Positions 51,638 through 64,000 of a stretch of 64,000 nt of DNA are shown here, one piece after another. The position numbers were made by a program, and so were the translations under genes. The notes below the pieces were generated by a model that saw only the letters and a list, made by a program, of their open reading frames with translations, had not been told where the DNA came from and searched no databases. Origin of the DNA: Acridotheres tristis (taxonomy: Eukaryota > Chordata > Aves > Passeriformes > Sturnidae); contig CM072884.1 in the NCBI GenBank assembly GCA_037013685.1, positions 5,952,001 through 6,016,000 of the forward strand, read 5' to 3'. Each line of letters opens with the position of its first letter. Positions within the stretch are counted from its first letter, which is position 1.

Positions 51638-54600
51638 TCCAACTATCTGTTTCTGGTAGGGCACATCAGAAAGCAATGTCTAAAGCCTGGTATTCAATTC
51701 CAAAGAGCTGCAATTCGGTATTAGTGACATGGCTAAGGGAGGTTTCCCTTTTTTTTTTAAGCATAAAATAGTGAGTCAGTTTAATGGTTCTGATTTCCTC
51801 TTTTACCCCCAAGGAATTTTTAGCAGTGGGTGAAAACCTCATTACTTACACAATCTTTAAACTACTTATTTTTTATAAGAATGCTCAGTCTTACATTGTC
51901 AAAATATCCATTTTACTTTCAGAGACAGTTTATATCATTAACATGGATATTTAATGGATCCTTTTTTCCTAGCCTGTTCTGAAATTGCTTAAACTTCCAG
52001 AATGAAAGTCAAGATGTAAAACTCTTCTTTATCTTGGAAGTAAACACTGTCTTGCAGGGAGCACTTGTTTATATTCCCTTCAACAGCAGATGAATAAGGC
52101 TCCAACAGAGCTCCAGTAAAGAGAACATTTTCATGTTTTGTATTATAGACTTCAGCAGCCTGGTGCAAAACTTCTTTACACTTAAAATTGCAGCACCATG
52201 TTAACTCCTTACACAATCAAAGTGAAAGTCACTGCAGAGGACAGAGTTGTATCTGCTACTCTGTGTCATCATTTGGTCTGTCACAGACAAAACCTGTCTA
52301 TAAGGCAACTGTTGGGAGTGATAAATTATATTTTAATTTCTTGAACACACAAAGTTTTTTAAAAACTAGCTCTTTGTGGTTTTTTAGTCAATTTTTCAGC
52401 AAAGAACTTCTGAAACATGAAATCCCAAGAATTCTCACTTGTCCTGTTTATATTAATAACCCCCTTTTACAAAAATTCTCCATTTTTTTTCTCCATCTTT
52501 TCCTGCTGAGTAAGAAAGAATTGGGACTCACCTTTCTGGTCTAGAGCTGCCTCATTCTCTTCCCTTAGCTGCCTGGTCAGTCTCTGCCTCTTCAAGTGAA
52601 GAAGAAAAAAAAGTCTACCTGCCTTTCTTGCAGTGGCAGAACATATTTAGATCACTTTTTTCATGTTAGAAATATCCATAAATTTATAGATATTTGATAC
52701 TCATACTTCCTTTAAAACAGATTGGAACTAGACAACATACTAATGAGGGAGCATTTGGAAGAAGATGTGAGTTAAATGATGGTGCAATCATATGGTACAA
52801 TTCACTAGGAACACCAGCTGAAAATGTTTTTTCTTCCAGCACTTTAGATTAAATGCACACTCAGAAAATTCAAGAAAAATTCTTAGAAAACCACACTGAC
52901 AGTACACCCCTTGCAGGAAAAAAATGACTTGAAAATACCTGATCATTTCTAGCCACCGAGGAAAGGAAAAGCTTTGAAGATTCTCAGATCATATTGTTTT
53001 CAGTACCACATAAATTACATCAATTCAATTTCTATTACCCTCTATTCCAGGCCTATTAAATCTTTACTAATAGGTCTCCTTCATGTCGTGCCTGTACAGG
53101 GAGATGCAAGGCCCTTTTTATCATAAGTTAAACCGTGGTAATGGGGAGATGCCTGGGTGACATACTGCTCTCAGACAAGGAGAGTAATTTGCACATTTTA
53201 AAATAAGAAATTAATCCTTATCGCCTCTATAACAACTTGAAGGACAACTCTGATCCACTGTGCCTTGATCAGTTTGACGTAAAAAAATACCCATTTATTG
53301 TTGGAGATAAAAGAAGGAAAGGAATTTGCTACAAAATATGACTGCTGGAATATCTTTCTTCAAAGTTGTTACAAAGCACATAAAATGAATAAGGACATTT
53401 TCATATCACTGCCATTTGATCTTTTCCTTTGCAACTCTCTCCTGTGTTTGAAAACATAAACACAGATTTAGGCTGTTTGACTGTCTTAGAAGAAAAGGGA
53501 AGATTCTGTCACAATCTGAAAGAGAAATCTATATAATGAGGGTGCAAGGTTTGGGGTTTTTTTTCAGCAAAGTGAGTTTATTACTGACCAGTGTGAAAAC
53601 CATCCTCTGGGGAAGCTGCAGTGCACAGACAGATTGTACACAGGCCCCTTAACTTAGCTCATTACAAACTGACATCATCATTGCCAGCAGATTTTGTAAA
53701 ACACGGATGAACTGCACCTCTAAAGCCTTCAGTAGCAAGGCTGACATTTTTTGGAGAGTAAATCCTCTCATTTTTGAAAAAGCAATGATATACACTTTAG
53801 GACACATCGATCTGGAAGATGAGTCCAAGCTCATCCAGGCTTAAAAACCTTGGGAATAGCACAAGCTGACCTGAGTTGCATTAACTTTTCTGAATTCCTC
53901 TATAGGCTCTCAAAAGAAGTGGTTGGAACACAACATGATAGGAAGGAGTTTACAGCTGTCGTTGGGAGCCTCTGCATTGTGTGCTGATGTAGCCCTGCAT
54001 CATCCTGGGATGATGAACTCTGGCTCCAGGAGCCAAGACAGAACTGAGAGAAATATGCTTGGAATAAACTTTTCTTCCGTCACCTTAACTGCAATACAGT
54101 CAGACAGAGAATAATGTGAGTAATAAAGCAAGGATGTAGCTGGCAAGAACGGGTAAAATACGTCTTTCTGCTTAGCACACTTTCATCTATAAATGGGTAA
54201 AAGTATGCACGTCCTTGATAACTTCAACACTCAAGCCAAGCTAGATTTGAAAAGTCTCACTACAGAAGGGGATTATTTTACACAAAGTCACAACATGTTC
54301 CATATAATAGTTTCATTTCCTCGGCAGTTGAAGAGTTCAGCTAAAGAGCAGGGCATCAAAACAAAGATACATCTTGATTTTTCACCCTGCTATTTTAGAA
54401 GACGGGTGTGCACAATTTTCAATAAGTAAGGGAAAAAAAATTAAAGGGCCTGTAAACTGTACCTTTCTTTTGTTCCCATTGAGGCTGCTCACTTTCTGAA
54501 AATAAACATAAAGAATCTCAAGATGTCCCAGAGAGAAAGCAGGAGACATCTTTTCTGCTTCTGCCTAGGAACAAATCCCATCAGAAACTGACACAAAAAG

Positions 54601-55304
54601 AAACCAAAATATGCAGTTATCCTACTACTAGAGCTTTCCACAACACCAAGTAATGCTATTTAGCAGCACATTACAAGGTAAGGCTGCCCCTTCACTTTCT
54701 GCAGCCAGGCACTCACAGGTGCCTTATCCCTGAGCACATCTGTGATGGAGCAGGGAATGAGCTCACAGGTCTCACTCGGGACCCTGACCTCCCCTCTGTG
54801 GGAACAGGGTGTTGTTCTTGCACTGAGGTAATACTTGTGGGGAAGAGTCATTCTAAGAAGCAGTTTGTGCTGCTGGTGGTGTGCTCTGTAGTGTCAAGGT
54901 TTATCCCTTACTCCTATTTCCCAAGGGACTGAAATTCAGTTTTAGGTCAACTCTTACCCATATGAACCTGATCCTTGAAGGGGACCTTTCCATAGTTCCA
55001 ATGTACCACACTTGATATATATGAGGCAATAAAAACAAACCCTACATTACATTTCCTTTCAATCAGAGGCTCTTGACCCAATAGAAGGAATGATGCTTTA
55101 TCAGTGATCTGTGCAGTGCACATCTGGCTGATGTGTTTCACACAAAACTAGTAAAAAGCCCACATTGACAAAACCATCTTATTAATTGAAAAAAACCCAC
55201 TAATTAATTGATGCACTAATGCCTCGTTTTCTACTTTCTATTTTTAAAGCTTTCTTTTAAAACTGCTTTCTATTTTTAAAAAAATAATTGTGATACTAGA
55301 ATGG

Positions 55305-55400
55305 TATGCTGTTTTTTGGCTAAGGTGGAATTAACTTTCTTCATAGTGGCTGGAATAGGGCTGTGTTTTGTTTTTGTGCTGAACACAGGGTTGATAATTG
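55305..55400 (+). mobile_element. Short LTR-like fragment, same family as 61922-62398
   Basis: GGAATTAACTTTCTTCATAGTGGCTGGAATAGGGCTGTGTTTTG aligns with GGAATTAATTTTTTTTCATAGCAGCCGGTATAGTGCTGTGTTTTG at 61928-61972. Only the first hundred bases of the repeat remain. Confidence 0.6.
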
Positions 55401-58400
55401 ATAATAGAATAGATTGAGATTTCTATTTCAGAACAAGTTTCCACTCCATAGCTATAAGCTGAACTGAAATAAACATTTTAAAATTATTTTTAGACTAATT
55501 TTGCAAAATTATTGTGAAAAATTTTTGCAAAACATCAAGTCCAGATTTCACTGAAGTTAAGTTCTGAAGGAGAACAGCTTTAAAAGGGACATGAAGTTTC
55601 CCTTATTAACACTCAAAAGCTTCAGTAAAGAAGTTTGTTAAGCATCAATCCACAGCTATGCCTGAAAGACAAACACAGGTGTCTTGATGACTAAGGATGC
55701 CTGTTACAGAAAGTGTGGGTACAGTGGTTTAATACTTTTTTTTCAAATATTTTCTGTCCTTCACTGTCAAAAATGTTGTCTTTTCATAATCTTTTCCAGA
55801 AGTCAATTGAGGGTGAAAGATCAGGCAGGTGTCATTCATGTGAAGCCTTGATACTTTGCTTATAACAATTTCTTACTCTAACTGCTGAGCAACCAATTTA
55901 CCTGGAAAACCTGCAGGAAGGATTCTTATCAGATAGAGGCAACTAGCACCCGTGAGGTTTCTCAAACACTTCACCAAGAACTAGTGAGTAGAGGCTGACA
56001 CAGGTGTTTTAACAAGAACACCTCGGGTGGCGCTCAGCCTCCTGACTGACAGGAATTACATCTTGCATGATTTCAAGGCTCCTACTTGCCTTAGCTCTAA
56101 GGTGACCCTCCCAGCTGAGTGCAGGAATAATTCCAGTAGGAAACTGTACACTGCAACAAACAAACAAAACAAAACAAATAAAAGGAGCAAGCCCTCCCCT
56201 TTCCATTCCTCACCACGCAGCCCACCCCGACAGATGCTCCTGCACGGGGAAACAGCCATTTAAAATTCAAAACACTGACCAGGCAGCATCAAGGCGCTGA
56301 GGAAGAAAGTGATAAGAAAATGTTTTTATGCTAATAAGGGGAAACTGAAGCCTTCAACAGGTCAGAAAAAATACCCATTCACAATCCTGGCTTATCTGCA
56401 CAGAGAGAAAATTCCGCATGTGTGAGTCAGTTGCTAAGAAAGCTCTGACTAATGCAGATACAAGACTGACTTTTTAAGTTGACATTTCTACTTTTCCAGT
56501 GGATCAGAACTGTCAGGAGAGTTCCCCAGGCAGAGCAGAGGATTGCAGAGCAGAGTTATTCTGTAGCAGTCTGAGTTGTGGAGTAAGTGCTTTGATGGAA
56601 TTAGTAATGGTAGTTTAAGAAACAGCCTTGGATTCTATTCCCAGCACTAGCAATTACCACTCCCATAACAGAATCAGAACAAAGGAACAAAATCAGATAG
56701 AAACGAGCTGGCAAAGAGCAAATTCCCTTCTGCTGCTGCGTTCACAATGCCATTAAATAACATCTGGCAGTGGGGCAGGGCAGACAACTGGAGACAGGAG
56801 CATTTTAAAGTGCTGCTACTAGACCTGCCAAGAGCTCAGCTGTACAGAGTCCTTCATGTCTCTTCTGCTTTTCTCACAAGCTGTGACTGCGATAAACATT
56901 TATCCTTCAAAAATTAATAATTATCAAAAATGTCTTCTATCGGCTACATCAGCAGAACATACTGTGCATCTGTAGATGGATTAAATCTAATTTTGTTAGG
57001 TAGTTGGAGAAAAAAAAAAGACTTGAAAGATAGCATTTGGCATGGGTTAATCACCTCTTTCATTAAAGAAAGGAATACATACTGAGAACATCTTTCTGCC
57101 ATCCGATTAAGCAATGAGCCAATACAATTGTAAATCTTCCAGAAATTCCCCATGGTTCAACTCAACAGAGGCAATTCTTTACTTCTCAGACCATATCTCT
57201 CATTTTCAGATAAGCATTGCATTAATTGTGTACAAAAACTTTCTATCATGCTGTTAAAAGAAATGGAATGTGACTGTTCTGATTCTCCTTAGCAACCTTT
57301 GACAATTAAGAGATTGAATTATTCATATGTATTTTTAATAATATAATAACATTTTTAAAGCTTGCTCACCACTCAATTGCTCAAACAGCACGCAAACCCA
57401 GAACTGTTTGATTCCAGTATAAACAGTGCCATTGTTTCTTTTCTGCTGTTGTAGTGGCTGACACAACTTATTGTCTCTGTAAGACCGAGGTAAAAAAGAT
57501 TTCAGGGTACTATTTTGAGAATCACATGCTATGAGTCTATTTGCAAGTAATTGGAATTTTTTCTTCCCTTGAATGAGGCAGATTTAAGACTTGTCTGCAC
57601 TTATTTTGTTATTTACAATTCATATAAGTACTAATTCTCTGCACGTGTATCATGTAAGTCTGATCAAGTTTGATGTATTTTCTGAACATAGTTCAATGTA
57701 GACAAGTTTTCTCCCCTGTGCTAATAAGCAGCACAACCATGGTATTAAAATAGAAAGAATGAGACTTGAACTGAGACTAATGAAAACTTCATTCAGGATG
57801 GGGAAGGTACAAATGACACCTGCTTTATTTTAAGGCAAATAAAAAAAATATTAAAAAAAAAAAATTAAAAAAAGTACTGAAAAAAATAGAAGAATGTCAG
57901 GAGAGGAAACACATTCTGTATGAAGAAAAATAAATAAATACACATGTGCTAAGACAGTATATTGTATTGTACATTTTATAAGCTAAGCTTTTGTTTACTG
58001 GAATAAACTAAATCATGACCAGGTAACCCTTATGGGAAGACCTGTCTAGTAAGATGGTTTTGTGTTTTTTGCTTCTAAATGTTATTTTATATAATGAAAA
58101 ATTCCATTTAGGTTACTTTGCTTCAATCTAACATACACTTGAGCTGTCAGTGTAATTGCATGGCATTATTATTCTCTTAGCTGCTGCTGCTGGACAATAG
58201 AGCTACAGATAGAAATAAAATAGTAATAGCTTGTGACAGGTTACACTTAAAATGTTTGATCAGACTGATCAATGAGCCTTTGCTTCTGAAGCTAAGCTGA
58301 GGTTCAAGGAAGGAAAAGATAATGGTTGTTCCAGCACTTTGGATGTATCTCAGTGAATTAGCAGGCACTTGGGACGATGCTCCAGACTTTATACAGCTGT

Positions 58401-61400
58401 CACATACAAGAAATGCTTTTTGCCATCTCAGACTCCATGATGGAAATGCTCATCTGCATTTTTTCTTTCAAAAAATACTTCTGTAACTGTCTATCCACTT
58501 ATCTTACATCTTGGTTTTATTTTAGGTTTCAGAAACTTAATTTTCCTACTCAGTTTTGTAATTATTTCATATTATCTAAACAGCATACTGAAAACTTATT
58601 GATATTTGACAGTGAATATACAAATATCAATAATTACCTATTAGTTACTGTAGATTAACTGTTACAGGCATTTTAATTTATTTTTTTTTACATCTGTAAA
58701 CATGAGATTAAACACTCCGTGCTACTGATTTTTTGGTTTGTTTTTTCCTCTTCATTTACACAACTGCCTTTTGGTTTTTGTGTTTCCTCAAGCTCCTTTT
58801 ACCCAGAGAACATGCCTCTGAAAGTAATCTCATTCAGGTTGATTCAGTTCTTGTTTCAGTTAAATTTAAAGTTATTTTCTTTGGCTCACAGCAGAACATC
58901 ACAGAGTCTCTCACTGAGGTATTGAGGATTTTCACCCCGTATCAGCAGCTCATCAGCAATTACTTTTCTGCACACAGATCCTAAAGATCCAGGACACGAT
59001 GATTTGTTACAATTTCTGTGCTGAAACAATCATGTTCCTTAAATAAGTTTCTACCAGAAAGGGAGAGGAAAGATGAGCACTTCTAATAATGGTAGATCCC
59101 ATGCTTCCACCCCAGAAATTGAAAACAGTATTATTTTTAGGCACATCCAGGCACTATGAAAGCATACATCTACTGCCTTTATTTAAATCTTTGGATATAT
59201 TAAAATCCTTAGTTTGCCTGACCTTAATACTGCAATCCTCTTGTAGGCTGCTCACCTGGCTTTTGGATTGGCTTCATAACATCTGATGTTGAATTTGGTA
59301 AAAATTGCCTTTATTTCCCACTGCTGACGGAAATTTAAATATGGTATTCTAGTTTTGGTAATAGAGCAGAATTTCTATTCATATGATAAAGTGTGAATCT
59401 AATACACAGGAGGCATTGAAAAATTTCAGTTAGATTTAGTACACATCTTCTACAAATTTGTTTTAGTGGATATATTACACGTATATTTAACATACCCAGT
59501 GAAAAGAGACCCGAGCTGTCTTCACCCTTGCTCAGTGTGCAGAGACAAGCCTGCTACAGAGATGTTCATCCTCACTGTATTCTAGCCAGCTCTAATTCGG
59601 AGAGGATTTATCTCCCTGAGCCAACAGGCTCCTAAACGCTGCTAATTCAGTGTTGTGGGGACAGAGCATCTCTGGGACGTCTCTACCCTATTTGCCTGAT
59701 GAAGATGGAAATGTTTCCACAATTTGGCAAGCCTCCATCTCCTCAGAGAGGCTGTAATTTCAGAGGGTACAGGGCTGGAGCATACAGGTACAACTCTGTT
59801 ATCAAACCACACTCGGGGCGGGTTTGGAATCAATCCAGTTGTCTCAGGCCTAGGTAAGGCAGAGTGGGAATTCTGAATCATGCTGATAGAAGAGGCTTTT
59901 CCTATTCCATTACTATTTTCCTACCTGGCAGTCACTGTCCTTCAGTCATATCCTTTAGAGTTCTTTTCCATTCACTTGGGTAATTCTCTAAAAATATGTT
60001 GTTGAATGCTTTTCTGAACTACATTTCTCCTTGACCTGCTGTGTTTTTATTCCTCAAGCATTTACTGACTGATAGTTAATCTCCACGTTAACCCTTCTAA
60101 AAGCAGCTGGAATGGCAGTGACTGTACCACCTGCTGTTAGTGTAGGGCTGCTGAGATTATATTGCATTTCATTTCAGTCAGCTTTTGACTGACTGCTTCC
60201 AGTACCACTACCCAGACTGGTGCAGAATCTTAAATTTTAAATGTGTTAAGTTACATCCATGTCTATAAGCCATCCTAAAAATGTTCTTTTCAGTTGATCT
60301 AATTTGCTTGGAGAAACCCTGTGGAATCTGGACAGACCTGTCTGCAATATCTTAGCTAGCTGAGATGTCTCTTCATGGCACTGTGCCACACAGATACTGT
60401 CATGTTTTCAGGGGTTTCTGCTTTGCCCTTGGAAGAATTTTCTCCTCTAGATGCAAAATCGTGACTATGTTTGTGGTGTGGATTTTTTCTTATTTCTATA
60501 TCCAATATCACACATTTCTGTCTGGGGAATAGCTGAATGTTCCATGATTGTCTTTCCCTTTTAATCATAAATATTCTCATGCTTTTATCCTAAAGCTATT
60601 CATTTATATACTGATATATCGTTTCTAAATATTTACACCTCAACATTTTCCAGTGCTGCTGTTTTCCTCTCAGAAGCATAATTTTCACCAGAGCTGCAAA
60701 TATCAGTTATCCCCAGTGAAGTAAGTTCTTTCTGTTCACCATAGTTGAGCTTCCTTGGATTTAACACTCACTTCTATGACAAAACATTCAGGTTCTGGCC
60801 TGTCTGGTGACTCTCTTACTCCTGTGACTCTGTTGTATTGAATACACTGTGATATAACAATCAGCACTCTTGCCTGTCACCTAGTTTCTCCAAAAAAATA
60901 ACCTTCACCTTCCCTAAGGAACACTGTTCGCTGTGTTCCTGATTAAAAACAAAATGTCTTTTTTCTGCCTGCCTTCACCTTTCTTATGATGTACAATGCT
61001 GAGCTCCACTGCTCTGGGATCTACTGCTTATCATCGTGAGTGTATTGTCCCACTTGCCCTTCTCTGCACTCAAATTGTTCCTGGCTATCATTTGCTCTAA
61101 GAGTTGTCTGAAAAAAACCCCAGAGGGTTCAGAATTTAATGTAACAGGCTCATTTTCTTCAGAAATCCCAGGAAGTTTGGATCATCCACGTAAACAACTG
61201 TGCAGAGAGGGCAGAGATGTGACATTTGTCTTTGCACCTCTTTTCAACTTTGAACCCCGCAAAGAAAGGAATTCTCACTTGTAAAAGATTCTTTGCCGTT
61301 TAAAACAAAAATAGCCAGCAGCCTGAGCATCATGAAACTTCATTACAGAGTAATCTTAGCAGTGTCATCACAACTACTGCTTCAATTCATCATATTCCAA

Positions 61401-61921
61401 TGTATCAGCTTCATTCTCCATTTAGCTTGAGTGCTGGTAAACTCAATTTCTGCACATACCCACACTTCAGCACAATATAATGCAAACTCCTACACTTTCT
61501 AACCATCTCTACAATAGGGCCATTTACTCCTTTAATTCTGCTAAGAAATGGAAAAGTAAATGCTGTAAGTGGGAGTAGTTCTGCTAATTTATTGCAATGA
61601 AATAATATCCTAATGCATTGTAATACATTTTTAAAATGTAATTTTCATACTCAAGCAGACAATAACTGTCAAGATATTTTAACAGACTGCTGGTCCCTTT
61701 TATCATGTTATCTTTTTTAAGATGCATGAACACAAGCATTCCAGTTTTCAAAGTGGCAATCTGTTTTGAAACCATGGGGTTTAAGGATAAAGTGAGACAC
61801 TTGATCTCAAAAGCTCTAAGGCAGCTTCTTTCCCTCCTTGGAGCACTAAGGAGCTACCAGCTAAAATGATTTAAGCTTGTTTCCTATCCATGACCCAGAG
61901 GGAAGCTGGAAGGGGGTTTGT
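55401..61921. other. Gene-free intronic stretch
   Basis: A CAAA/AAAAC tract at about 56155-56183 and the A-rich tract at 57838. A slightly more GC-rich part around 59500-59890 was not identified as a known repeat or exon. Confidence 0.6.
57838..57889 (+). repeat. A-rich low-complexity tract
   Basis: Mostly A with scattered T and single G or C. Confidence 0.9.
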
Positions 61922-62398
61922 AAGGAAGGAATTAATTTTTTTTCATAGCAGCCGGTATAGTGCTGTGTTTTGGGTTCATGACCAAAACATTGTGGAAAAC
62001 AAATCATGCACTAAATATCACTGAGCAGTGTCAAGGCCTTCTCTGTTTCTCACTCTGCACCCACAGCAAGAAGGCTGGGGGTGGCCAAGAGGCTGGGAAG
62101 GTACACAGCCAGGACTGCTGACCCAATCTGACCATGGAGTATTCTATAAAATACAGCACTAAAATACTTGGCAGTTGTTTTCCCCAAGTAGGGACTGCTT
62201 GGAGAATGGCTGGTGCATCACACTGCTGATGGGATGGAGTGAGTGACTGCCTTTCCATGACTTGGAAATTTTTATTCCTATTTCCTTCACTTATTAAACT
62301 GTCTTAACCTTATTAACTCTCTAAACCTGTAAGCTTTTCTTGGTTTTGCCCTTCTGATTCTCTCCCCTATCCCTTCGCAGGGGAGTGATTGAGAGTAA
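61922..62398 (+). mobile_element. Solo LTR-like repeat (avian ERV, ERVL-type resemblance)
   Basis: The order of blocks matches an LTR family that is abundant in songbirds as I remember it. It opens with TTCATAGCAGCCGGTATAGTGC, then GTGTCAAGGCCTTCTCTGTTTCTCAC. Next is ATTAAACTGTCTTAACC with an ATTAAA polyadenylation signal at 62293-62298. It closes with CTTCTGATTCTCTCCCCTATCCC and a GGGGAGTGATTGAGAG end. No gag, pol or env remnants lie beside it, so it is read as a solo LTR. Family naming needs a repeat library. Confidence 0.6.
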
Positions 62399-64000
62399 GA
62401 ACCCAATAGGAAGAAACAAAATTGCAGCTGAATAACTTAACCCAGGTTATCTGTCCCTATATTTCATACTGTAGGTCTCAAGGAAAGATAAGAGCTGGCC
62501 AGACAGCTACAGATATTTGTCTGATAGTTGTGAAATCACTGACCGACAGAAAAAAAAATGAACTCAACTACATACCTTGGAACGACTACTCTAAAAGATC
62601 TTTATGGAAAGCTCGTTGTGAAAATCGTATTTCTACCTCATACCATTTAAGTGCTAGAAACTTCCTAAATACTATAAAGCATTTATAAACTATTGCTATT
62701 CAGGCCAGGGAGAAAAAAAAAAAAAAAAAAAAAGAAGACAAAATAAAGTCCTGTCCCTCTGTATAACTTCTCCCAAACTTACCTGGCTGTAAAATAATCC
62801 TTCAGTAATTATCTGTATAGTTTTCCTGCATTTTCCCCATTGCTTTTCGTGCTGCTTCATAGTTTGACTACAAGGTATTCTCTCCTTGAAAGAGTCTATT
62901 AAACTCTAGGAAAGAGTGAATCCCTAATTTATATGTGGACCCTAGGAAGGGGTTAAGCTTGGTCATCATCTGCTGTCTGACACCATCTCCACTCAATTAT
63001 GTAACAGGAAACAGAGCAGAGGAAGGTGGAGACTTAAGTCCATTCATCATTGCTGCTCGATTTCACATTACCTAAATGCTAATGCTCTCTGTTCTCCCAC
63101 CAATACAGCCTGTCTGCCTCCCTGTCTTGCATAACTAATTTAAACCACGTATGTTCTACTTTCCTTTCTAATGCAAAAAGAAACATTATTTTCTTCGCTT
63201 CTCTGACTCAAGTTTTGTACAAGCCTATTCTTTTTGTCTTCAGGCTCACCTACATCTTAAATTCGGCTGCTTACTAGAATCATTAAATGTCTACAAGAGG
63301 CAAGTTCACCATTTCCCCAGTCAGAAATGTCCTCAAATTATTTTTGTAACTCACAAGTACTTCTGCTTGTTTATGCAGATTAGAATCTGGGGCTGAATCA
63401 CCAGAGAATGGTGTAGATTTGGTTTATACTTAAATTCAACAGTCAGAGCCTGGCAGCCACAAAACAAGTCAAAGGATAAATGCAGCTAACTAGGATGGAG
63501 TTCTGTATCTAAAACATGAAAAAGACAAGATTTTCACACCCGAAAGGACCAGCCTTTCAGATGGCAATTCAATCACCATTTGAATGTTAGAGTAAAAAAA
63601 TACTCTGCACTAATGAATCCTTCCGAACTGACATACATGACACTGGAATTAAAACCCCATGCTTTGTACACAGTGAATTTCCATCTCCCTCTTTCTATTG
63701 AAAATAATAAAAATTTATCTTTCTATTGAGAAAGACAAAGGTCACGAGTTGTTTTCATGGAGCTGATAGCACAGCTGGACATCCCAACAGTCACGATGAC
63801 TTGATTAGAGACGCAGCCTAAACTCTCTAAACTCACATCCAAGTTTCAACACAATATTGCCACCCCTGAGAGGGAGCAAATGCTGAACCTCATGGGCTGC
63901 TGCTGCTCCCAAATATGTTCCCATCAGATCACCTGAGGCACTGTGCCTATCAGGGAAGCTCTCGAGAGCTTGGCAAGAACAGTGCCCTCTCACAACCCTT
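62399..64000. other. Gene-free intronic stretch at the right edge
   Basis: Contains the A21 run. No CADM2 upstream exon was seen before the window ends. Confidence 0.6.
62713..62733 (+). repeat. A21 homopolymer
   Basis: Directly follows GGCCAGGGAG and precedes GAAGACAAAATAAAG. Confidence 0.95.

Larger units (their letters stand above)
44369..55304. other. Gene-free intronic stretch
   Basis: Holds the 25-base repeat pair, the hairpin at 45101, the GTTT tract, the tandem duplication at 50308 and the AAAACC tract, each listed. No exon was recognised. Confidence 0.6.
1..64000 (-). other. CADM2: Interior part of the CADM2 transcription unit (three exons, long introns)
   Basis: Three in-frame minus-strand exons with canonical splice sites show that the window lies inside one gene running right to left. 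Their combined 154 codons match the cell adhesion molecule 2 family: end of the Ig V-type domain, then the first Ig C2-type domain. CADM proteins are type I membrane proteins that join cells, notably at axons and synapses, by homophilic and heterophilic contacts through their Ig domains. The family is known for very long introns, which fits the 45 kb or more without a recognised exon to the right. No promoter, first exon, transmembrane exon or polyadenylation end was recognised, so the unit is open at both ends. That the whole window belongs to this gene is inferred from missing 5' and 3' exons. Confidence 0.85.
18537..64000 (-). other. CADM2: Start-side CADM2 intron (at least 45 kb), repeat-bearing
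   Basis: The stretch ends at the T-rich acceptor preceding the exon at 18536 and runs off the right edge. The next upstream exon should encode the first V-domain cysteine region and end in a phase 1 donor. I did not see it, although an exon of about 150 bases could be missed by eye. All recognised CR1 copies except the one at 12 kb, and all LTR-like blocks, lie in this intron and are listed separately. Confidence 0.7.

Noticed and set aside
51482..51676. Minus-strand frame with FWFWFWF repeats resembling a membrane peptide
   Set aside because: Direct translation of the AAAACC simple repeat.
1..64000. Novel gene cluster, CRISPR array or mobile defence system
   Set aside because: The window is avian intronic DNA with one split gene and common retroelements; no regularly spaced repeats or gene cluster were seen.

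Overview
The window looks like AT-rich nuclear DNA from a bird. Two things support this. Several CR1 retrotransposon tails end in the characteristic ATTCTATGA / ATTCTGTGATTC-type 3' repeat. There are also solo-LTR-like blocks that resemble endogenous retrovirus LTR families common in passerine birds; that resemblance is from memory and the passerine call is only moderate. There is no bacterial-style gene packing, operon, CRISPR array, tRNA or rRNA that I can support.

The only protein-coding content I can defend is three consecutive exons of one gene on the minus strand, a cell adhesion molecule best matched to CADM2 (SynCAM2/Necl-3/IGSF4D). In transcript order they lie at 18384-18536 (end of the Ig V-type domain), 15713-15850 (first half of the first Ig C2-type domain) and 9753-9923 (second half of that domain). 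All three have canonical AG/GT borders and phase 1-1 boundaries, and they splice in frame to 154 codons. The two introns between them are about 2.5 kb and 5.8 kb. Everything above 18537 (at least 45 kb) is the intron before the first visible exon. Everything below 9752 is the intron after the last. The exons for signal peptide, start of the V domain, third Ig domain, transmembrane segment and cytoplasmic tail were not found.

The rest is intronic DNA with old mobile elements: six CR1 fragments (around 12.0-12.7, 27.7-27.9, 28.6-28.8, 37.5-38.4, 42.05-42.2 and 44.2-44.4 kb), all on the plus strand and so antisense to the gene; LTR-like blocks around 18.8-19.2, 28.1-28.5, 35.5-35.6, 43.4-43.8, 55.3-55.4 and 61.9-62.4 kb; and A-rich or CAAA-type simple repeats. 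Short open frames elsewhere have no recognisable domains and are treated as chance.

I see no sign of a previously undescribed system. The items most worth a second look are a CpG-retaining patch around the 18.4 kb exon, substitutions in the 9.8 kb exon compared with the very conserved CADM2 family, the strand bias of the CR1 copies, an exact 25-base repeat 2.1 kb apart, a perfect 11-bp hairpin and a decayed tandem duplication near 50.3 kb.
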